Shown here in pieces: positions 59,108-64,000 of a DNA stretch of 64,000 nucleotides. The notes beneath the pieces are model-generated. The model ran no database searches. It worked only from the letters and a program-made list of their open reading frames with translations, and was not told the DNA's origin. Origin of the DNA: Azospirillum endophyticum (lineage in GTDB: Bacteria > Pseudomonadota > Alphaproteobacteria > Azospirillales > Azospirillaceae); assembly GCF_016595245.1 (NCBI RefSeq), contig NZ_JAENHM010000069.1:63633-127632 (forward strand). Reading direction: 5' to 3'. The translations under genes were made by a program, and so were the position numbers. Numbering within the stretch: the first letter of the stretch is position 1; every line of letters begins with the position of its first letter.

Positions 59108-60172
59108 ATGGCACACCTCTACAGCAACCTGAAATTCCTGCGATTCCGCGAACAGCTCGATGCGCTTGCCGGCGACCGGCTGGCGGCGCCCGTGCACATC
59201 CGCATCAAGCCGACAAACCGCTGCAATCACAACTGCTGGTACTGCGCCTACCGGGTGGACAATCTGGCGCTGGGCGAGGAGATGGATGTCGGCGCCTCGA
59301 TTCCCCTCGATGTGATGTATGGTATCGTCGAGGACATCGTCGCAATGAAGGTGCGGGCGGTGACCTTCTCGGGTGGCGGGGAGCCGCTGCTCTACAAAGG
59401 ACTGCCCGAAGTCATGCGGCGCCTGTCCGCCGGCGGCGTCAAGGTTGCGACACTGACCAACGGATCGAATCTGAAGGGTGCGATGGCCGATGCCCTGGCC
59501 GCATACGGGTCCTGGGCGCGGGTGTCGCTCGACGCCTGGGACGACGCCAGCTACGCCGAGGCTCGGGGGGCACACGGTGACGCCTTCACCCGGCTGATGA
59601 CCAATCTGGAGGCCTTTGCCGCACGCGGATCGTCCTGTGTGCTGGGGGTCAGCTTCATCATCAGCAAGCGCAATGCGCCCCATCTGGCGGCGGTCTGCGC
59701 CCGCCTCCGCGATGTCGGCGTCAACCACGTCAAGATCAGCGGTGCGGTCGTCTCCAACGACCGGGACGAGAACAATGCTTATCACCGGCGGATTCGCGCC
59801 ATGGTTTCCGGGCAGATCGATCAGGCCAGACGGCTGGAGACCGACGGATTCCGCATCGTCGACCATTACCACGAACTCGAGGACCGCTTCGAGAAGAGCT
59901 ATGGGAGCTGTCCGTTCCTGCAGTTCCTGACGGTCATCGGCGCAGACGGCGGTGTCTACACCTGCCAGGACAAGGCGTACACCACCGGCGGACGGCTGGG
60001 CCTTCTGAACGGCCGCCGCTTCAAGGACTTCTGGTTCTCCGAGGAAAACCGGCAGCGGCTGCGCGCCATCGATCCGTCCATCCAATGCCGGCACCATTGC
60101 GTCGCCCATCGCAAAAATCTGATTCTGCACGACTATCTGTCACTCGATGAGCGACACGCCGAATTTGTCTGA
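59108..60172 (+). CDS. radical SAM enzyme with SPASM/twitch-like C-terminus
   Basis: This 354-residue protein has the cluster motif CNHNCWYC (Cys39, Cys43, Cys46), the GGE-type FSGGGEPLLYKG segment and a C-terminal Cys-rich part (SCPFLQFLTVIG, YTCQDKAY, IQCRHHCVAH) that fits an auxiliary Fe-S cluster. Such proteins modify peptides or sugars. It follows the methyltransferase by 14 nt and is likely cotranscribed. The start is ATG 59108; no strong ribosome site is visible. Confidence 0.87.
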   Translation: MAHLYSNLKFLRFREQLDALAGDRLAAPVHIRIKPTNRCNHNCWYCAYRVDNLALGEEMDVGASIPLDVMYGIVEDIVAMKVRAVTFSGGGEPLLYKGLPEVMRRLSAGGVKVATLTNGSNLKGAMADALAAYGSWARVSLDAWDDASYAEARGAHGDAFTRLMTNLEAFAARGSSCVLGVSFIISKRNAPHLAAVCARLRDVGVNHVKISGAVVSNDRDENNAYHRRIRAMVSGQIDQARRLETDGFRIVDHYHELEDRFEKSYGSCPFLQFLTVIGADGGVYTCQDKAYTTGGRLGLLNGRRFKDFWFSEENRQRLRAIDPSIQCRHHCVAHRKNLILHDYLSLDERHAEFV

Positions 60173-60280
60173 GTGCCGGCCCTTTCAGAGAAGCTCCTTC
60201 ACCCTGGGTGTTCTTGGAGTGCATCGATCCGAAGGCGCAGGCTTCGGATGCTCGGCCAATGACGGCGCCGCCGGCCGGAT

Positions 60281-60499
60281 ATGGCGCACTCAATCTTCGC
60301 TATGCCGTCGCTTGATTCATGGCTCCAAGCCGGGTACGCCGACTGCAGGACGGGAGGGGAGCTGTGGATGGCCATGATGCGCGATTTTCATATGACCTTC
60401 ATGCTCTCGATGAATCATGCGGTCGTTCATACCGGATCCTTTCCCATGACTCTTGATCTTCCCGCCACCGGGCGTTCAAAGCGGAAGGCTGCATATTGA
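60281..60499 (+). pseudogene. C-terminal remnant of an FSMNDEVVHTGF-type methyltransferase
   Basis: This short frame of 72 codons reads MPSLDSW, then AGYADCRTGGELW, LSMNHAVVHTGSFPM and SKRKAAY. It aligns with the last 70 residues of the methyltransferase at 58392-59093, from its GIPSLES segment through FSMNDEVVHTGF to its SKKEA end. The methyltransferase core is absent, so it looks like a decayed partial duplication. It sits between the radical SAM gene and the 60508 gene. Confidence 0.7.
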
Positions 60500-60507
60500 G
60501 GTCCGAC

Positions 60508-62235
60508 ATGAATCAGCCGCGATCCGCAACCCGGTCCATCCCGTTTCCGCCCTTCCCGGCATCGCTCCTGGAATTCGGCGGGCACGATGCTTCGATCTCG
60601 ATGGACGAGCTGTCCGACCGCATCGTTGCCGACGCCTTCGCTTGCGAAACACCACCTTGCGACTTTGACATGACAGTCGCCTATGTCCAGGCGATGGCGC
60701 TCCCTCCAGGGCGCTATTACCTGTATGGCACCGGGCAGCTGACCCGGGCGATCCTGCCCCATCTGGCGGCCAAGCCGGGCGTGACCGTGGCTGGATTCCT
60801 TGACCGCAACGCTCCGGCGATCGTCCATTTCGCGGGGGCCGAAGTGATCGTGCCCGACGACCTGTCGTCACGGAGCTTCGATTATGTCCTGCCGGTCCAT
60901 CTGCTCGACGAGGCGGAGATGGTCGGGCGTCTCCGGACATCCGGGATTCCTGCCGACAAGATCCTGCGGATCCAGTCTGATCCCGGCTACCGGCGATTCG
61001 CCGTCGCCGGATTGATGGCCCGTCACGACATCGACCGCCTAGGGCGGATGGACGCTTGCATCGTGTCGACGCTGGCCCGGCAGTGGTCAGTGGTGCCGCA
61101 TTCCGTCCTGGCCCGACTGTTCGATCCGACACGGACGATCAACCTGTTCTATGGCAACGAGGGGCACACCGCGACCTTCAAGGACGACGTGTTTCCCGTC
61201 ATCGATTGCCGCCGGTCGCTCGACGCTCTTCTGACGGCGCTGCGTCGGTTGCAGCCACGGGTCATCTACCTCAAGGCCTCCACCCACTCGCACACCGAAG
61301 CCCTGACGCTCATTCTGAAGCGGGAGTTTCCCGACACTCTCCAGATCAACGATCTGAACGACTGGTCGGCGCTGTTTTCCGACGATTTCCTGATCCATGG
61401 CCCCCTTGCTTATTCATCCGAAGCCGCACGGGCCGCACGCTTCGCCAACTACTGCGCCGGCCAGCAAGCCGACTTCGTCATCTGCAAGAGCGGCGGTGCG
61501 CGCTGGGAATCCCTGGCGGCTGAATTCGACCGGCCATGCCGGACCTATTTCCCGACGCTGCCCGCCACCCCCTATCCGGTAGCGACAGCGACACCGCGCC
61601 CGCTCCGGGACGAGGTCCGGGTGCTGTTCGCCGGCAGCATCGGAGCGGAGGAGCGGGAGGAAGACCCCAGGCCGACTCAGGGCGGTAACTTCCTGCGTTA
61701 CCTGCGGACGCTCGGCAGTGCGGCAGGGGTGTCGCTGGATGTGTTCAACAGCGGGCATTTCGACACGCTGACCGATGGCCGTTTCACTTATCTTCGCGAC
61801 CGGCTGGTTGCTCTCGGCGTGCGCTATCATCGGCTGACGCCTTTTTCCGAAATCGCGGTCCGGGCTGGGGAGTGGGATTACGGGCTTGCCGCGTCCCATT
61901 ATGCCGAGGACCGCATCGAAAATGTCACGCGCGTCGGTCTTGGCAACAAGTTCGTCGGCTATCTCTCGGCCGGACTGCCGGTGATCATCGACAACCGCTA
62001 TGAATTCGCCCAGGCGCTGGTGAGCGAATTCGAAGCCGGCATCGTCGTGGATCCCGCCGACATTTCCCAGCTGCCGGAGATGCTGCGCAACGCCGACCGT
62101 GCGCGGCATCGGCACGGCGCACAGCGTCTCCTCGCCCACATGATCGAATGCAACCGACGGGTCTTCGACGATTTGTCCGCCCTAGTCGGGCCGTCCTTGG
62201 CACCAGTGTCAACGTACGCGGAGGCCGCTCCATGA
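60508..62235 (+). CDS. putative glycosyltransferase-like protein, paralog of the 47805 gene
   Basis: This 575-residue protein has an N-terminal Rossmann-like GRYYLYGTGQLTRAILPHL (68-86) and GT-B-like C-terminal segments (VGYLSAGLPVIIDNRYEFA, AGIVVDPADISQLPEML). It is alignable with the 47805-49469 protein over its whole length. ATG 60508 has GAGG 6 nt upstream. It is coupled to the DegT gene by ATGA. Family not named; a sugar-transfer role is inferred. Confidence 0.75.
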   Translation: MNQPRSATRSIPFPPFPASLLEFGGHDASISMDELSDRIVADAFACETPPCDFDMTVAYVQAMALPPGRYYLYGTGQLTRAILPHLAAKPGVTVAGFLDRNAPAIVHFAGAEVIVPDDLSSRSFDYVLPVHLLDEAEMVGRLRTSGIPADKILRIQSDPGYRRFAVAGLMARHDIDRLGRMDACIVSTLARQWSVVPHSVLARLFDPTRTINLFYGNEGHTATFKDDVFPVIDCRRSLDALLTALRRLQPRVIYLKASTHSHTEALTLILKREFPDTLQINDLNDWSALFSDDFLIHGPLAYSSEAARAARFANYCAGQQADFVICKSGGARWESLAAEFDRPCRTYFPTLPATPYPVATATPRPLRDEVRVLFAGSIGAEEREEDPRPTQGGNFLRYLRTLGSAAGVSLDVFNSGHFDTLTDGRFTYLRDRLVALGVRYHRLTPFSEIAVRAGEWDYGLAASHYAEDRIENVTRVGLGNKFVGYLSAGLPVIIDNRYEFAQALVSEFEAGIVVDPADISQLPEMLRNADRARHRHGAQRLLAHMIECNRRVFDDLSALVGPSLAPVSTYAEAAP

Positions 62236-63338
62236 ACCGTCGCATCCGCTTCGTCGATTTTCCCCGGCAATATGCCGAAGAACGCGACATGATCATGGCT
62301 TGCGTCGACGAGGTCTTCTCGTCCGGCCAGTTCATCGGCGGACCGAAGATCTTCGAACTGGAGGCTGATCTCGCCGCCTATGCCGGAAGCCGGGAGGCAG
62401 TGGCTCTCGGTTCAGGGACCGACGCTTTGCTGCTGGCCCTGCTCGGCATCGGCATCCGGCCGGGCGATGAGGTGATCACCGTTCCAAATTCCTTTGTCGC
62501 ATCGGTCGGCGCCATCGTCCATGTCGGTGCCCGCCCGATCCTAGTCGATGTCGACGACGACCTGAACATCGATCCGGATGCCGTCGAGGCCGCCATCACC
62601 CCGCGCACCCGCGCCATCCTGCCGGTTCATCTGACCGGCCGCATGTGCCGAATGGACGTGCTGCAGGATATCGCCCACCGGCATGGGCTGGAGATCGTCG
62701 AGGACGGCGCCCAGGCCTTCGGCGCGCGCTACCAGGGACGGATGGCCGGCACCTGGGGCCGCGTCGGCGCCTTTTCCGCCCATCCGCTGAAGAACCTCAG
62801 CGCCGCCGGCGATGCAGGGTTCCTGACCACGGACGACGCTGAACTGGCGGCGCGAGTCCGCCGTCTCCGCAGTCATGGCCAAGTCGACCGCGACACCATC
62901 ATGGAATTCGGGGTCAACGCGCGGATGGACGTGTTGCAGGCCGTGATCCTAATCGAGCGGTTGAAGACGCTCGACACCATTCATGAACGGCGGCGTCGCA
63001 ACGCCCAGCTCTACCGCCGGATGATTCGTGCGCATGAAGTCGAACTCCCGGTCTGCCGGCCGCAGGAATACAACGTCTTCCACACCTTCATCATCCAGAC
63101 GGACAGCCGCGATGCGTTGCGTGCGCATCTGGAGCGCAAGGGGATCGGCACCCAGATCCATTACCCGACGCCGATCCACTTGCAGCCGGCGGCAAGTGGT
63201 TTGGGCTATCGGTGGGGAGCGCTGCCAAAGGCGGAACGGCAGGCCGACCGGATCCTGACCCTTCCCATTCACCAGCACCTGTCGGAGGACGACATCGCCA
63301 CGGTGGCCGACGCGATCAATGCATTCTTTGGTGCATGA
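62232..63338 (+). CDS. DegT/DnrJ/EryC1-family PLP-dependent sugar aminotransferase
   Basis: This 368-residue protein has ALGSGTDALLLAL (58-70), VDVDDDLNIDP (106-116), EIVEDGAQAFGARYQG (154-169) and the Schiff-base Lys187 in SAHPLKNLSAAGDAG. It transfers an amino group to a keto-sugar, so the glycan probably contains an amino sugar. It overlaps the preceding gene by 4 nt and is followed by a methyltransferase 49 nt downstream. Confidence 0.92.
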   Translation: MNRRIRFVDFPRQYAEERDMIMACVDEVFSSGQFIGGPKIFELEADLAAYAGSREAVALGSGTDALLLALLGIGIRPGDEVITVPNSFVASVGAIVHVGARPILVDVDDDLNIDPDAVEAAITPRTRAILPVHLTGRMCRMDVLQDIAHRHGLEIVEDGAQAFGARYQGRMAGTWGRVGAFSAHPLKNLSAAGDAGFLTTDDAELAARVRRLRSHGQVDRDTIMEFGVNARMDVLQAVILIERLKTLDTIHERRRRNAQLYRRMIRAHEVELPVCRPQEYNVFHTFIIQTDSRDALRAHLERKGIGTQIHYPTPIHLQPAASGLGYRWGALPKAERQADRILTLPIHQHLSEDDIATVADAINAFFGA

Positions 63339-63386
63339 GCCGCTCTTATCGAATTCCGCAACCCCGATGTGGACAGCGAGACGCCC

Positions 63387-64000
63387 ATGAACGAACGTCG
63401 GCCGTATTTCCCGATCGACCAATTCAGCCTCGACCGGGATTTTCGGCGAAACCCGCTGATGGCTGCAATCAAGCTGGCGCGCTACAAGTTCCCGGCCAAG
63501 ATGCTTTCGCCTCAGGATCGCGTGCTGGATCTGGGCTGCGGCAACGGCCTAAGCAGCATGTTCTTCGCCTCGCACGCCCGCGAGGTGGTCGGCATGGATC
63601 TGTTCGCCGACATCGAGCGGGTGTCGGGAGAGATGCAGGCGCCCAATCTCCGCTTCGTCCAGGGCGATATCCTCGATCCGCCCGAGGAACTCGGCGAGGA
63701 CATGTTCGACGCCATCGTCTCCATCGACGTCATCGAGCATTTCCATAAGGATGATGGTGAACGGATCGTCGCACGCTATGCTGATCGGTTGACCGAGCGG
63801 GGCATGATGATCCTCGGCACGCCAAACCGGCTGTCCTCGGCCTATCGTTCGGAACAGAGCCGGGCGGCGCATTTTCACGAATATGAACCGGACGAGTTGC
63901 GGGCGCTGTGCGATAAGTATTTTAAGAGAACATTAATGTTCAGCATGAACGATGAAGTCGTTCACACGGGATTCGCAAAAATGTCGTGGTTCTTTTACGT
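63387..64000 (+). CDS. class I SAM-dependent methyltransferase, cut by right window edge
   Basis: About 204 residues are visible with no stop before the edge. RVLDLGCGNGLSSMFF (45-60) and IVSIDVIEHFHKDD are methyltransferase motifs. It ends in MFSMNDEVVHTGFAKM, the same C-terminal signature as the methyltransferase at 58392. ATG 63387 is 49 nt after the DegT stop. The two related methyltransferases flank the radical SAM and aminotransferase genes. Confidence 0.85.
   Translation, partial: MNERRPYFPIDQFSLDRDFRRNPLMAAIKLARYKFPAKMLSPQDRVLDLGCGNGLSSMFFASHAREVVGMDLFADIERVSGEMQAPNLRFVQGDILDPPEELGEDMFDAIVSIDVIEHFHKDDGERIVARYADRLTERGMMILGTPNRLSSAYRSEQSRAAHFHEYEPDELRALCDKYFKRTLMFSMNDEVVHTGFAKMSWFFY

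Overview
The window looks like a chromosomal or chromid segment of an Azospirillum-type alphaproteobacterium (Rhodospirillales). The evidence is the uniformly very high GC, the many TPR-fused (SPINDLY-like) glycosyltransferases, the lineage-style YLAANPDL repeats, and dense operons whose genes are joined by 4-nt ATGA/GTGA overlaps. This assignment is an inference from gene content and composition; no rRNA or other marker gene is present.

Region 1 (1-13404) is a glycosylation block. A minus-strand set holds GmhA, two TPR/GT41 transferases, a methyltransferase and a TPR/GT9-like transferase. A divergent plus-strand set holds a small HEPN-like protein, a TPR-GT4 protein, a 1005-residue protein with two glycosyltransferase domains, and a TPR-like protein with a DAD motif.

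Region 2 (13586-38335) is built around a giant surface protein. It contains a serralysin-like metalloprotease with nine C-terminal YLAANPDL repeats. Next is a minus-strand export set: a 4719-residue repeat protein with an LEQRFMFDAA motif and a DUF4347-like domain, a TolC-type lipoprotein with a SPOR-like tail, a HlyD adaptor, a GAF-TM-HlyD protein, and a PqqD-like/M50 protease/HlyD fusion. A plus-strand MazE-like/MazF pair sits inside this set. No ABC transporter ATPase is present. This is my best candidate for an under-described system: an ABC-free, protease-coupled export machine for a giant repeat protein.

Region 3 (38336-45556) starts with about 870 bp of AT-richer non-coding DNA. A tail-collar (Mdp-like) protein and its small partner follow, then a strong hairpin, a GNAT acetyltransferase, a degenerate HrpB-like helicase, another TPR-GT9-like protein, a spermidine-synthase-like protein and a glycine-zipper lipoprotein.

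Region 4 (45580-64000) is a nucleotide-sugar and glycan cluster. Two coupled SDR epimerases converge on an 11-gene minus-strand operon. That operon carries a kinase-nucleotidyltransferase with domains in the reverse order to HldE, a SIS isomerase, a HAD phosphatase, an APH-like kinase, a split transketolase, two proteins resembling the 'sporadic carbohydrate cluster' families, a methyltransferase, an RmlD-like reductase and a glycosyltransferase-like protein. A divergent plus-strand set carries two methyltransferases (one cut by the window edge), a radical SAM enzyme, a methyltransferase remnant, a paralog of the glycosyltransferase-like protein and a DegT aminotransferase. Together these could make and attach an unusual heptose- or ketose-derived sugar to a surface polymer or protein such as flagellin or the giant adhesin; the acceptor is not shown by the sequence.
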